A DNA stretch of 64,000 nucleotides from Actinocrinis puniceicyclus (GCF_018283645.1 NZ_JAGSXH010000009.1:30657-94656), one strand, 5' to 3'. Positions 36,284 to 44,572 are shown, counted from the first letter of the stretch. Made by a program: numbers and translations. The notes: a model not told the origin generated them from the letters alone.

Positions 36284-36385
36284 GTGGAGACCTTCTTCAC
36301 CGCCCTGCTCGTGGTGGTCTTCCTCCTCGTCACCTGGTTCGCCGGGTTCGTCGTGGTCAAGCTGCTCAAGGGTCAGACCCGCTGA
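36284..36385 (+). CDS. 33-residue membrane peptide
   Basis: Short ORF (GTG 36284 to TGA 36385) encoding one hydrophobic helix: METFFTALLVVVFLLVTWF followed by AGFVVVKLLKGQTR, ending in positive charges that would stay inside. CGGAG lies about 8 nt upstream. I recall near-identical small proteins at this position, upstream of the nitrobindin-like gene, in streptomycetes. It is too short for usual gene finders. It probably shares a transcript with the next gene, 26 nt downstream. Confidence 0.7.
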   Translation: METFFTALLVVVFLLVTWFAGFVVVKLLKGQTR

Positions 36386-36411
36386 CCGCCCGGAAAGCCG
36401 AGGGCCGCACC

Positions 36412-36915
36412 ATGCCTTTCGAGATCCCCGCCGACCTCGACCCCGCCCTTGCCCCGCTCGCCTTCCTGATCGGCGACTGGGCCGGAGTCGGTCTCGGCCA
36501 GTACCCCACCATCGAGGACTTCCGCTTCGGACAGGAGGTCGGTTTCTCCTACGTTCCGGGCAAGAGCTTCCTCGACTACGAGTCGCGTTCGTGGCTGATC
36601 GACGAGAACGGGCAGAAGGTGCGCCCGCTGGCCCGCGAGCACGGCTACTGGCGGCCGCAGCCCGACAGGACGCTGGAAGTGGTGCTCACCCACCCGACCG
36701 GCATCGTCGAGGTCTGGCACGGCACGCTGGACGACGCCAAGATCGAGCTGACCACGGACGCGGTCGCCCGCACCGCGACCGCCAAGGACTACTGTGCCGG
36801 TCATCGGCTCTACGGCCTGGTGAAGGGCGACCTCTACTGGACCTTCGACATGGCCGCGATGGGTAAGGAACTGCAGAACCACCTCGCCGCGCAGCTCAAG
36901 CGCGTCCGCGCGTAG
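36412..36915 (+). CDS. Nitrobindin-like heme-binding beta-barrel protein (FABP-like)
   Basis: 167-residue ten-stranded barrel. The nitrobindin motif GxWxGxGxGxYP is present as GDWAGVGLGQYP (about residues 25-36). Later conserved stretches: REHGYWRPQPDRTLEVVLTHPTGIVEVWHG and a His in CAGHRLYGL, which in the mycobacterial protein contributes to heme binding. Heme nitrobindins bind NO and isomerise peroxynitrite. Start ATG 36412 chosen as the family start; the frame extends upstream to 36217 into the small membrane peptide. Confidence 0.85.
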   Translation: MPFEIPADLDPALAPLAFLIGDWAGVGLGQYPTIEDFRFGQEVGFSYVPGKSFLDYESRSWLIDENGQKVRPLAREHGYWRPQPDRTLEVVLTHPTGIVEVWHGTLDDAKIELTTDAVARTATAKDYCAGHRLYGLVKGDLYWTFDMAAMGKELQNHLAAQLKRVRA

Positions 36916-36956
36916 CCGCGCGCCGGTCTGCCCGGCAGCGCCGTAAACTCGACCTC

Positions 36957-37400
36957 GTGGGCAGTACGGGTGAGCAGTCCGACCTGACGAAGCAGCTGAA
37001 GGCCAAGGGATATCGGCTGACTCCGGCTCGTCAGCTCGTGCTCAGCGCTGTCTGCGAACTCGAACACGCGACCCCGGACGCGATCTGCGCACAGGTGCAG
37101 CGCACCGCGAGTTCAGTCAACCTCTCGACCGTGTACCGCACCCTCGAACTGCTCGAGCAACTCGGGCTGGTCACACACACTCACCTAGGACACGGCGCCC
37201 CGATCTACCATGCCGCGGCCGAACAGCAGCATCTGCACCTGGTGTGCCGCGTCTGCGGGCGCGTAACCGAGGCGCATACAACCGTCGCCGACCCGCTCGT
37301 GGAGAAGCTGCGTGTGGAGCAGGGCTTCGAGATCGACGTCGCGCACTTCGCCATCTTCGGCTGCTGCGCCGAGTGCGTCGCGCGGGTGAAGGCGGAATAG
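36957..37400 (+). CDS. Fur-family metalloregulator, possibly Nur-type
   Basis: 147 residues: winged helix at about 10-85 (LKAKGYRLTPARQLVLSAVCEL and SSVNLSTVYRTLELLEQLGLVTH) and a dimerisation/metal domain with His-rich sites (HLHLVC at 92-97, HTTVAD) and two CxxC pairs (C97-C100 and C137-C140) for structural zinc. Its place beside the nitrobindin-like and ygfZ genes matches the nickel-responsive regulator Nur of streptomycetes, but Fur/Zur/Nur cannot be separated from sequence alone. GTG start. Confidence 0.85.
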   Translation: MGSTGEQSDLTKQLKAKGYRLTPARQLVLSAVCELEHATPDAICAQVQRTASSVNLSTVYRTLELLEQLGLVTHTHLGHGAPIYHAAAEQQHLHLVCRVCGRVTEAHTTVADPLVEKLRVEQGFEIDVAHFAIFGCCAECVARVKAE

Positions 37401-37428
37401 CGTTCCCGAAAGTGAGGTTGCCGAAGAC

Positions 37429-38487
37429 ATGCCCACGCCGCAGCCTGGCCCAGAGCCCGCAGTCTCCGTTCCCGCGTACCGCAGCGTGCTGCTCGGGCTG
37501 CCGGGTGCGGTAGCCGCCGATCCGCCGGACGCGGGCGTCGCCGCGCACTACGGCGACCCGCACGGTGAACAGCGTGCGCTGGTCTCCGGCAACGGATTCG
37601 TGGATCTGTCGCACCGCGGCGTCATACGCGTCGGCGGCAAGGAACGGCTCAGTTGGCTGCACTCCCTGCTGACTCAGCACCTCACCGGCCTGGCACCGCA
37701 CGTCGCCACCGAGGCGCTGTTGCTCGATCCGCAGGGCCGCGTCGAGCACGCGCTCTATCTCGTCGACGACGGCGAGGCCACCTGGGCGCATGTCGAACCG
37801 GCAGCCGCGCCCGCGCTGGTCGCCTTCCTGGCCAAGATGCGCTTCCTGCTCGAGGTGGACCCGCAGGACGTGACCGCCGACTTCGCGGTCGTGTACGAGG
37901 CCGGGGTGACGGACCAGAGCCCACCCGAGCCCGGCGTGGTCGTGCGCGCGCCGGTGCGACTCGGCGAGGCGGCGGCCGGGCGCGAACTGCTGATGCCGCG
38001 CGCCGCGCTCGCGCGCTACGCGGCGGAACGTCGGCGTCCAGCCGGGACCTGGGCCTACGAGGCGCTGCGGATCGCCGCGCACCGCCCCCGCGCGGGACGG
38101 GAAACGGACGAGCGCGCCATCCCGCACGAGCTCGGCTGGATCACCACCGCGGTACACCTCGACAAGGGCTGCTACCGCGGGCAGGAGACGGTCGCCCGCG
38201 TGGAGAACCTCGGCCATCCGCCGCGCCGGCTGGTCTTCCTGCACCTGGACGGCACACCCGAGCACCTGCCCGAACACGGCGACCCGGTCGAGGCCGGGGG
38301 CCGGTCGGTCGGGGTCGTCACGTCGAGCGCCCGGCACTACGAACTCGGCCCGATCGCCCTCGCCCTGGTCAAGCGCACTATTCCGGTTGACGCGCCGCTG
38401 CTCGCCGGCGGCGTCGCGGCGGCTCAGGAGGTCATCGTCCCGCCGGACGCCGGCGGGAGCGCACGTGAACGCCTGCGCGGACGCTGA
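37429..38487 (+). CDS. ygfZ: Folate-binding YgfZ/GcvT-like protein
   Basis: 352 residues, tetrahydrofolate-binding protein of the YgfZ type, involved in iron-sulfur cluster enzyme maintenance. The signature KGCYRGQE at residues 246-253 is diagnostic. GcvT-like N-terminal segment VDLSHRGVIRVGGKERLSWLHSLLTQHLTG is present. It follows the Fur-family gene by 28 nt. Confidence 0.9.
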   Translation: MPTPQPGPEPAVSVPAYRSVLLGLPGAVAADPPDAGVAAHYGDPHGEQRALVSGNGFVDLSHRGVIRVGGKERLSWLHSLLTQHLTGLAPHVATEALLLDPQGRVEHALYLVDDGEATWAHVEPAAAPALVAFLAKMRFLLEVDPQDVTADFAVVYEAGVTDQSPPEPGVVVRAPVRLGEAAAGRELLMPRAALARYAAERRRPAGTWAYEALRIAAHRPRAGRETDERAIPHELGWITTAVHLDKGCYRGQETVARVENLGHPPRRLVFLHLDGTPEHLPEHGDPVEAGGRSVGVVTSSARHYELGPIALALVKRTIPVDAPLLAGGVAAAQEVIVPPDAGGSARERLRGR

Positions 38488-38512
38488 CAGGGCGTCCTGA
38501 CTGTCTTCATTT

Positions 38513-38529
38513 CCGGCGCCGAGCGCCGG
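38513..38529 (+). terminator. Hairpin after ygfZ
   Basis: CCGGCGC-CGA-GCGCCGG, perfect 7-bp stem, 3-nt loop, 26 nt after the ygfZ stop and 200 nt before the rsiG start. Likely the end of the nitrobindin-Fur-ygfZ transcript. Confidence 0.5.
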
Positions 38530-38737
38530 CACCACAGGCGAACGGCCGCGACTGAGGAACAGAACAGGACTTTCGCCGCTCAGTCTCCCATATCACTCAT
38601 CCGACCGGGTGACAGTCGGGTTCCGGCCGCCGTAGCGAGTCGGCGGCGTGCGACGATTCACAGAAGTCTCACCACAGGTCCGGCCGGCGGGCCGGGCCGA
38701 CGACCCGGGGGCGCAGTTCCCCCTCCTTGGGGGTCCG

Positions 38738-39301
38738 ATGGGCGAACCGATCACCGCCACCGCGACAGCCGGTCCGGGCCGGCGCATCGACCGGGTCCTC
38801 GATCATGCGTTCACGGCGGACCTGTCGGCGCTGCCGCTGGGTGTTCTGCGCGACCGGCGCGCAGAGGCCGGCGCCGAGGAGAACGACCTGTCCTACCTGC
38901 GCAGAGTCCTGCACGGCCGACTCGACATAATCGCCGCGGAGTCCGAGCGCCGGGCCGGCGGGGACCAGAATCCGCTGGTCGGGCGGCTGCCCGAGATCCT
39001 GGCCGACGCCCCGTCCAACCGCCCGGCTTCCACGCGGCACCTCGCTCTCGGCGCGGTCGCCGCGATCGGCGAGTATCGGGTCGAGTTGGAGGCGAAGCTG
39101 CGCGAGCTGGCGCTGCCCGATCTGGGCGCCTGCTCCGATCGCGCCCTGCGCGAAACCGCCGCCGCGCTTTCGGTCTGTGAGCGGGAGGTATCTGAGCTGC
39201 GACGCAGGGTACAAGGGGTTGTCGACGCCTGTGCCGCGGACCTGGCCCGCAGGTACCGTGAAGGCGAGGCGGCAGTCGACGACCTTCTCGTCGCGCAGTA
39301 G
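38738..39301 (+). CDS. rsiG: RsiG-type c-di-GMP-binding anti-sigma factor (aerial mycelium formation protein)
   Basis: 187-residue coiled-coil protein of the AmfC/RsiG family, which binds the sporulation sigma factor WhiG when loaded with c-di-GMP. Two copies of the ligand motif E-x3-S-x2-R-x3-Q-x3-D are visible: E148-S152-R155-Q159-D163 is perfect, while E48-S52-R55-H59-D63 has His in place of Gln. Both lie in long helices, forming the antiparallel coiled coil. Start ATG 38738 has a G-rich site 5 nt upstream; the frame is open from 38648. whiG is not in the window. Confidence 0.88.
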   Translation: MGEPITATATAGPGRRIDRVLDHAFTADLSALPLGVLRDRRAEAGAEENDLSYLRRVLHGRLDIIAAESERRAGGDQNPLVGRLPEILADAPSNRPASTRHLALGAVAAIGEYRVELEAKLRELALPDLGACSDRALRETAAALSVCEREVSELRRRVQGVVDACAADLARRYREGEAAVDDLLVAQ

Positions 39302-39365
39302 CCGGCAGTCAACAGCCATCCGGCCGCCGCCTCGCCGACACCGAGAGCGGAGACCCTGCATCCCG

Positions 39366-40385
39366 ATGGACAGCGCCACCACCCATGCCGCCGGTCCCAA
39401 CCCGTCCGATCCCCGAATGCCCGCGCCGTCCGAGCGCCCGTTCCCTGTCGAACCCGTCCTGGCCGAGATCGTGCGCTGCGACTTCGTCGAGGGCGTGCAT
39501 CGAGGCCGCTTGGTTCTGCTTGATGCCGACGGTTCGGTGCGGTACGCCGTCGGCGACATCTCCGCACCGCTGCTTCCCCGTTCCTCGAACAAGCCGATGC
39601 AGGCGACCGGTCTGCTCGACGCGGGCCTCGAACTGGCGGGGCCGGAGTTGGCGCTGGCGGCGGCCAGTCATGCCGGCGAACCCTTCCACGTGGACGGCGT
39701 GCGCAAGATCCTCGCCGGAGCCGGACTCGACGAGTCCGCGCTGCGTACTGCGCCGACCCTGCCGCTCGATGACGACGCCCGGCACGCCGAGCTGTTCGCC
39801 GGCGCCACGCCTCGGCCGATCTTCTCCGACTGTTCCGGCAAGCACGCGGCGATGCTCGCGGTCTGCGTCCGCAACGGCTGGGACGTGGCCGGCTATCTCG
39901 ATCCGGCGCACCCTGTGCAGCGCTCGATCCGCGCGGCCGTCGAGCGGCTGGCGGGCGAGCAGATCGCCTACGACGCCGTCGACGGTTGCGGAGCGCCGCT
40001 GCTTGGGCTTTCCCTGACGGGCCTCGCACGGGCGGTACAGGCGTGCGTGACCGCCGAACCCCGCAGTAACGCGCGAAAGGTTGCGGACACGATGCGTGCC
40101 CATCCGGAGTACGTCGCCGGAACGCAGCAACTCGACACGCTGGCCATGCGTGCGGTTCCCGGCCTGTTGGCGAAGAGCGGGGCGGAAGCCGTGCACGCCG
40201 CCGCGCTGCCTGACGGCCGCGCCCTGGCGTTCAAGATCTCCGACGGCTCGAAGCGCGCAAAGCCGGTCCTCCTGGCCGAGGCGCTGCGCAGGCTCGGGGT
40301 GCGCTCCGAGGCGCTTGACCGGCTCGGCACGGTGGCGCTGTACGGCGGCAGCGACGTGGTTGGCGAGGTCCGCGCCGCCTTCTGA
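39366..40385 (+). CDS. L-asparaginase, rhizobial type (AnsA/ReAV-like)
   Basis: 339 residues, zinc-dependent asparaginase class distinct from the E. coli enzymes. Seen: SxxK motif Ser73-Ser-Asn-Lys76 (PRSSNKPMQA), zinc-site residues Cys156 and Lys159 in DCSGKHAAML and Cys208 in VDGCGAP, matching the spacing in the Rhizobium etli enzyme. Hydrolyses Asn to Asp and ammonia, a nitrogen-salvage step in reach of GlnR control. Start ATG 39366 as family-like; the frame is open upstream. It lies 64 nt after rsiG on the same strand. Confidence 0.88.
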   Translation: MDSATTHAAGPNPSDPRMPAPSERPFPVEPVLAEIVRCDFVEGVHRGRLVLLDADGSVRYAVGDISAPLLPRSSNKPMQATGLLDAGLELAGPELALAAASHAGEPFHVDGVRKILAGAGLDESALRTAPTLPLDDDARHAELFAGATPRPIFSDCSGKHAAMLAVCVRNGWDVAGYLDPAHPVQRSIRAAVERLAGEQIAYDAVDGCGAPLLGLSLTGLARAVQACVTAEPRSNARKVADTMRAHPEYVAGTQQLDTLAMRAVPGLLAKSGAEAVHAAALPDGRALAFKISDGSKRAKPVLLAEALRRLGVRSEALDRLGTVALYGGSDVVGEVRAAF

Positions 40386-40398
40386 CGTACCGTCATCC

Positions 40399-40443
40399 GA
40401 CGAACGCCGCCTTGTGACGAACGCCGCCTTGTGACGAACGCCG
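40399..40443 (+). repeat. 17-bp tandem repeat (2.6 copies)
   Basis: GACGAACGCCGCCTTGT repeated at 40399-40415 and 40416-40432, then the first 11 bases again at 40433-40443, filling the gap between the convergent asparaginase and MFS stop codons. Perfect copies in unit 1 and 2. May act as a spacer/terminator-like element; no protein meaning. Confidence 0.8.
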
Positions 40444-41922
40444 TCACGCGTTCTCCTCGACCCGGAGTGGCGGCCCCTCGATCGCGCAGCAGTGCGGTTC
40501 CGGGGCCTGCCGCGGGTGGCGCAGCCGCGTCGGGACGGCGAGTGCGGCAATGACCGAGCCGACCGCGAGCAAGCCCGCGCAGATGTACATGGAGGTGCGA
40601 TAGACCGGTGCCAGCGCCGCCGGATCGGTCAGACTGCCCCTGCCCAGCCCGGCGGCCAGCGGCAGCACCGCGACGGCGAGCAGCGCCGCGGCCCGTGCCA
40701 CTGCGTTGTTCACCCCGCTGGCGATACCCGCGCGGCTTTCGTCGAGGGAACCAAGAGCCGTCGCGGTGAGCGGCGCGACGTTCAGCGACGTGCCCAAACC
40801 CAGCACGACGACGGCGGGCAGCACGGCGGTCAGGTAGGGAGCGTGCGGTCCGATGCGCGACAGAAGAACCAGTGCCGTCGCGCAGACCAGGGGTCCGAGC
40901 GTCATCGGCAACCGTGGACCGATTCGCTGTGCCAGTGCGCCCGAGCGCGCCGAGAGCAGCAGCATGAGCACCGTGATCGGCAACATCGCGGTACCGGCGG
41001 CCAGCGGACTGTAACCGGCCACCACCTGCAGGTTCAGTACGACGAGAAAGAACACGCCGCCGAGCGCCGCGTAGACGGCGAAAGTGACCAGGTTCGCGGC
41101 GGTGAAGGCACGGGAGCGGAACACGTCGAGAGGCAGCATCGGGTGCGGTGAGCGGTGCTCCGCATACACGAACAGCACGAGCGCCGCCGCGCCGACGCCG
41201 AGCGCGGCGGTGACAGTCGCGGAGCCCGGGCCCAGCGCCGACCAAGCGGTGAACCCGTAGGTCAGTCCGGCCAGCGCGGCCGCGGCCAGAAACACCCCCG
41301 GTAGGTCCAGGCCCTTGGCCATGGCCGGATTACGCGTCTCCGGGACGTGGCGCAGCGCCACCACCAGTACCAGCGCGGCCAGCGGCGCGTTGATCAGGAA
41401 CACCAGGCGCCAACTGGCGATCTGCACGAGCCAGCCGCCGAGGAACGGCCCCAGTGCGCCCGCGACTCCCCCGAGACCCGACCAGGCCCCGATCGCCCGG
41501 CCGCGGTCGTCGGGATGGAAAGAGGCTTCGATGATCGCCAGCGAGCCGGGGGTCAGCAGCGCCCCGCCGACGCCCTGCACGACCCTGGCCAGGATCAGCA
41601 CACGGACATCCGGGGCCAGCCCGCACAGCAGCGAGGCTCCGGCGAACCAGACCACCCCGGTCAGGAAGACCCGCCGCCTGCCGTAGCGGTCCCCCAGCGC
41701 GCCGCCGAGCAGGATCAGCGAGGCGAGGCTGAGCGTGTACCCGTTGACGGTCCACTGCAAAGCGGCGGCCCCGGCGTCGAACTCGCGTCCGATGTGCGGC
41801 AGCGCGATGTTCACCACGGTGGCGTCGATCTGGGTCAGCGCGGAGCCGAGCACCGTGGCGAGCAACACCCGGCGGCCGGTCGGCGAGGCGTATCGCAGCG
41901 ACCGCTGGCGCTGCTCGACCAT
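40444..41922 (-). CDS. DHA2-type MFS efflux transporter
   Basis: 492-residue 14-helix antiporter of the EmrB/QacA family: TM1 VLGSALTQIDATVVNIALPHIG with the motif D1-like D-A-T-V-V-N-I-A, LQWTVNGYTLSLASLILLGGALGDRYGRRR for motif A, and LAPLTATALGSLDESRAGIASGVNNAVARAAALL in the second half, typical drug/antiporter motifs. GGGAGGGG 8 nt upstream of ATG 41922 sets the start (an in-frame GTG at 41928 has no room). Unlinked to a regulator. Substrate unknown. Confidence 0.9.
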   Translation of the reverse strand: MVEQRQRSLRYASPTGRRVLLATVLGSALTQIDATVVNIALPHIGREFDAGAAALQWTVNGYTLSLASLILLGGALGDRYGRRRVFLTGVVWFAGASLLCGLAPDVRVLILARVVQGVGGALLTPGSLAIIEASFHPDDRGRAIGAWSGLGGVAGALGPFLGGWLVQIASWRLVFLINAPLAALVLVVALRHVPETRNPAMAKGLDLPGVFLAAAALAGLTYGFTAWSALGPGSATVTAALGVGAAALVLFVYAEHRSPHPMLPLDVFRSRAFTAANLVTFAVYAALGGVFFLVVLNLQVVAGYSPLAAGTAMLPITVLMLLLSARSGALAQRIGPRLPMTLGPLVCATALVLLSRIGPHAPYLTAVLPAVVVLGLGTSLNVAPLTATALGSLDESRAGIASGVNNAVARAAALLAVAVLPLAAGLGRGSLTDPAALAPVYRTSMYICAGLLAVGSVIAALAVPTRLRHPRQAPEPHCCAIEGPPLRVEENA

Positions 41923-42183
41923 GGCCACGCCCCCTCCCGCGCCGCACCGGTTTACCAGTCACCATAAGCGCCCGACGACTGTCCCGCGCCGGAAGTCCGC
42001 CGTGAAAATCGGCCCCCGCATCCCGCCTTGCCGCGTTGCCGAAACGCCCACAGACGACCCACTGCGTTGATTGAGCACCGCGAGGGTGTTCCGGCGCCTT
42101 GCCAGCCGGGCGCGGATGACCGGACGTGCGCAGCCAGGTCGAGCAGAGTCATGCGACGGATTTCCGGCGCGGGACACCAGGTC

Positions 42184-42774
42184 CTACGGGCCGGACCGTC
42201 TGGACCGTGGCCGCGCGCGTACGTGCATCCGCTCGCCCTGCGGCCCGAAGAGCGTCAGCAGTTCGGCGGCCCTTCCATCGGCGCTGCCGAACCAGTGCGG
42301 GGTGCGCGTGTCGAACTCGGCCGCCTCGCCTTCCTTCATCACGAAGTCGTGCTCGGCGAGCCTAAGCCGCACTCGGCCGGAAAGGACGTACATCCACTCG
42401 TAGCCTTCGTGGCTTGCCTGTTCGCGCTCGGGATCGGTCGCCGGCAGGAGCATCTTGTACGCGTGCACGCCGCCTCTGGGTTGCCGGCTGAGCGGGATGA
42501 GCGTGCGGCCGTGCCGGAGCACCGGCTTGCCGTGCACGCGCGGATCGGCCGGTTCGGGCATTCCGACGAGTTCGTCGAGCGGCACCTGGTACACGCGCGC
42601 CAGCGCGAGCAGCAGTTCCAGGGTGGGTTTCCGGCCGCCGGACTCCAACCGGGACAGGGTGCTGACCGAGATGCCGGTCTCCGCCGACAGGCCGGAGAGC
42701 GTCATGTCGCGCCGCTGGCGCAGGTCGCGCAGCCGTGGTCCTACCGCGCCGAGTAGCGGATCGTCACCGTTCAC
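42184..42774 (-). CDS. XRE-family regulator with cupin sensor domain
   Basis: 196 residues: helix-turn-helix at about 12-70 (LRDLRQRRDMTLSGLSAETGISVSTLSRLESGGRKPTLELLLALARVYQVPLDELV) and a cupin_2 barrel at about 95-185 (ASHEGYEWMYVLSGRVRLRLAEHDFVMKEGEAAEFDTRTPHWFG), with HEGYEWMYVLSG and EFDTRTPHWF the usual metal-site strands. Such proteins commonly repress neighbouring oxidoreductase genes and sense a small molecule. It is divergent from the flavoprotein-methyltransferase fusion across a 63-nt gap containing a promoter whose -10 is 6 nt from the GTG. Confidence 0.88.
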   Translation of the reverse strand: MNGDDPLLGAVGPRLRDLRQRRDMTLSGLSAETGISVSTLSRLESGGRKPTLELLLALARVYQVPLDELVGMPEPADPRVHGKPVLRHGRTLIPLSRQPRGGVHAYKMLLPATDPEREQASHEGYEWMYVLSGRVRLRLAEHDFVMKEGEAAEFDTRTPHWFGSADGRAAELLTLFGPQGERMHVRARPRSRRSGP

Positions 42775-42780
42775 GGTTCT

Positions 42781-42809
42781 ATTGCTCTTTCGGCAAACGA
42801 ATTTGTCAA
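42781..42809 (-). promoter_or_regulatory. Promoter for the XRE-cupin gene
   Basis: Minus strand TTGACA (42809-42804), 17-nt spacer, AGCAAT (42786-42781), then 6 nt to GTG 42774. The -35 is perfect and the -10 weak (3 of 6). It lies in the only 63 nt separating the regulator from the divergent enzyme gene, so the regulator could control both by binding here; a TTCG-N5-CGAA inverted repeat (about 42789-42801) is a candidate operator. Confidence 0.45.
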
Positions 42810-42837
42810 GCCGCTCCGCCCGGCCGATGGTGGACGC

Positions 42838-44439
42838 ATGGAGCGCAAAACAGACGAACAGCCTGACGAGAGCTATGACGTCGTCGTGGTCGGCGGCGGC
42901 GCGGCGGGTCTGAGCGGCGCGGTGGCGCTGGCGAGGTCCCGCCGGTCCGTTCTCGTGATCGATGCGGGCGACCCGCGCAACGCCGCGGCGTCGCACGTGC
43001 ACCAGTTCCTCACCCGCGACGGGACGCCCCCGGCCCGGTTTCTCGCGCTCGGCCGTGACGAAGTGCACCGATACGGCGGCCGGGTGGAGAACGGCCTGGT
43101 CACCGGGATCGGCCGGGACGGCGATCGCTTCCGCGTCGAGATCGGGGGCCGAGCCGTCACGGCCCGGCGCATCCTGCTCGCGACCGGCCTGCGCGACGAA
43201 CTGCCGGACGTTCCCGGGCTGGCCGAGCGGTGGGGCGTCGACGTGCTGCACTGCCCCTACTGCCACGGCTGGGAGGTGCGCGACCAGCGCATCGGCGTGC
43301 TCGCCGACAGCGCTGCCGCGATCCACCAGGTGCTGCTGTTCCGGCAACTCAGCGCGCGGGTGATGCTGCTTCAGCACAGCGCGCCGGAGCTGAGTGACGC
43401 GGTGCGGGAGCAGTTGCGCGCACTTGGCGTCGTGCTCGTCGAGGGTCGAGTGGCCGAGGTCGAGTCGGACGAGAGCGGGCTGACCGGAGTCCGGCTGGCC
43501 GACGGCACCCGGGTCGCCCTCGACGCTCTCGTCGTCGCCCCGCGGTTCACCGCGCGCACCGAACTGGCCGAGTCCCTCGGGCTGGCGCCGGCCGAGGTCC
43601 AGTCGGCCGGGCAGGTGATCGGCACCCGGATCGAGGCGGAAGAGACGGGGGCGACCGGCGTGCCCGGAGTCTGGGTCGCCGGAAACCTCGCCGCGGTCCA
43701 GGCCCAGGTCGTCTCCTGCGCGGCCGCCGGGCTGAGCGCGGGCGCGTCGATCAACGCCGACCTGGTGATGGAGGACGCAGCGCGTGCGGTCGAGGTCGCG
43801 CGCGAACATGGCGAGCAGGCTTGGGACGAGCGTTACCGGGACTACGGGCACAAGCACGAGCACGGGCATCACTGGAGCGGCGAGCCGAACGCCGTCCTGG
43901 TCGCGGAGGCCGCGGACCTGGCGCCGGGCACCGCGCTCGACGCGGGGGCGGGCGAGGGCGGCGACGCGGTGTGGCTCGCGGCGCGCGGCTGGAAGGTCAC
44001 CGCCGCCGACCTTTCCAGCGTGGCGCTCCAGCGTGGACGGCAGCGGGCGGAAGAACTCGGCCTGGAGGTCACCTGGCTGCACGCCGACCTCGCGCTTACT
44101 CCGATTCAGGGGGTATACGACCTGGTCACGTCGCATTACATGCACGTGCCGCCCGCCGCGCGCGAGTCGGTCCACCGCAACCTCGCGGCGGCTGTCGCCC
44201 CCGGCGGCACACTGCTCATCGTCGGCCACGACCCGAGCGACCTGCGCACCACGGTTCCGCGGCCCGACCTGACCGAGTTCGGCTGGAGCGCCGGAGACCT
44301 GGCCGCGTCCCTGGGCGAGGGCTGGATCGTCGAGGTGGCCGCGGCACGGCCGCGCGAGGTCGCCGACCCGGAGGGACGCAAGACCGTCATCCATGACGCC
44401 GTGCTGCGCGCGCGCCGCGAGCCGCGTGCCGGTCGATGA
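42838..44439 (+). CDS. Bifunctional flavoprotein (thioredoxin-reductase-like) / SAM methyltransferase fusion
   Basis: 533 residues in one frame. Residues 1-310: class II pyridine nucleotide-disulfide oxidoreductase with FAD motif VVVVGGGAAGLSGAVALARS, redox disulfide CPYCHGW, and the C-terminal FAD motif VWVAGN followed by a VVSCAAAGLSAG stretch. Residues 340-533: class I methyltransferase with ALDAGAGEGGDAVWLAARGW and VTAADLSSVALQRGRQRA. A His-rich linker YGHKHEHGHHWSG joins them. The fusion is unusual but is known in actinobacteria as a bifunctional annotation. Substrate unknown; the divergent cupin regulator suggests inducible detoxification. Confidence 0.85.
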   Translation: MERKTDEQPDESYDVVVVGGGAAGLSGAVALARSRRSVLVIDAGDPRNAAASHVHQFLTRDGTPPARFLALGRDEVHRYGGRVENGLVTGIGRDGDRFRVEIGGRAVTARRILLATGLRDELPDVPGLAERWGVDVLHCPYCHGWEVRDQRIGVLADSAAAIHQVLLFRQLSARVMLLQHSAPELSDAVREQLRALGVVLVEGRVAEVESDESGLTGVRLADGTRVALDALVVAPRFTARTELAESLGLAPAEVQSAGQVIGTRIEAEETGATGVPGVWVAGNLAAVQAQVVSCAAAGLSAGASINADLVMEDAARAVEVAREHGEQAWDERYRDYGHKHEHGHHWSGEPNAVLVAEAADLAPGTALDAGAGEGGDAVWLAARGWKVTAADLSSVALQRGRQRAEELGLEVTWLHADLALTPIQGVYDLVTSHYMHVPPAARESVHRNLAAAVAPGGTLLIVGHDPSDLRTTVPRPDLTEFGWSAGDLAASLGEGWIVEVAAARPREVADPEGRKTVIHDAVLRARREPRAGR

Positions 44440-44526
44440 GGCGCGGCGCGGGTTACGGGTGCGTGCCCGGCTTGCTGCGCGTAGAACCGCAGGTAGGACG
44501 CTTGGCAGGAATAGCGCTTAACTCTG

Positions 44527-44541
44527 GCAAGCGCCGCTTGC
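44527..44541 (+). promoter_or_regulatory. Palindrome upstream of the XRE regulator
   Basis: GCAAGC-GCC-GCTTGC, a perfect 15-bp inverted repeat 31 nt before the GTG start of the helix-turn-helix gene. Size and place suit an autoregulatory operator for an XRE dimer. No clear -10 is seen between it and the start. Confidence 0.5.
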
Positions 44542-44572
44542 AAAAGTAAGCACATGGGCGCACACTAGAGGT

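Noticed and set aside
42184..44394. A 736-codon minus-strand frame across the flavoprotein-methyltransferase gene and the regulator
   Set aside because: Only the last 196 codons encode the helix-turn-helix and cupin domains; the rest is antisense to the fusion gene.
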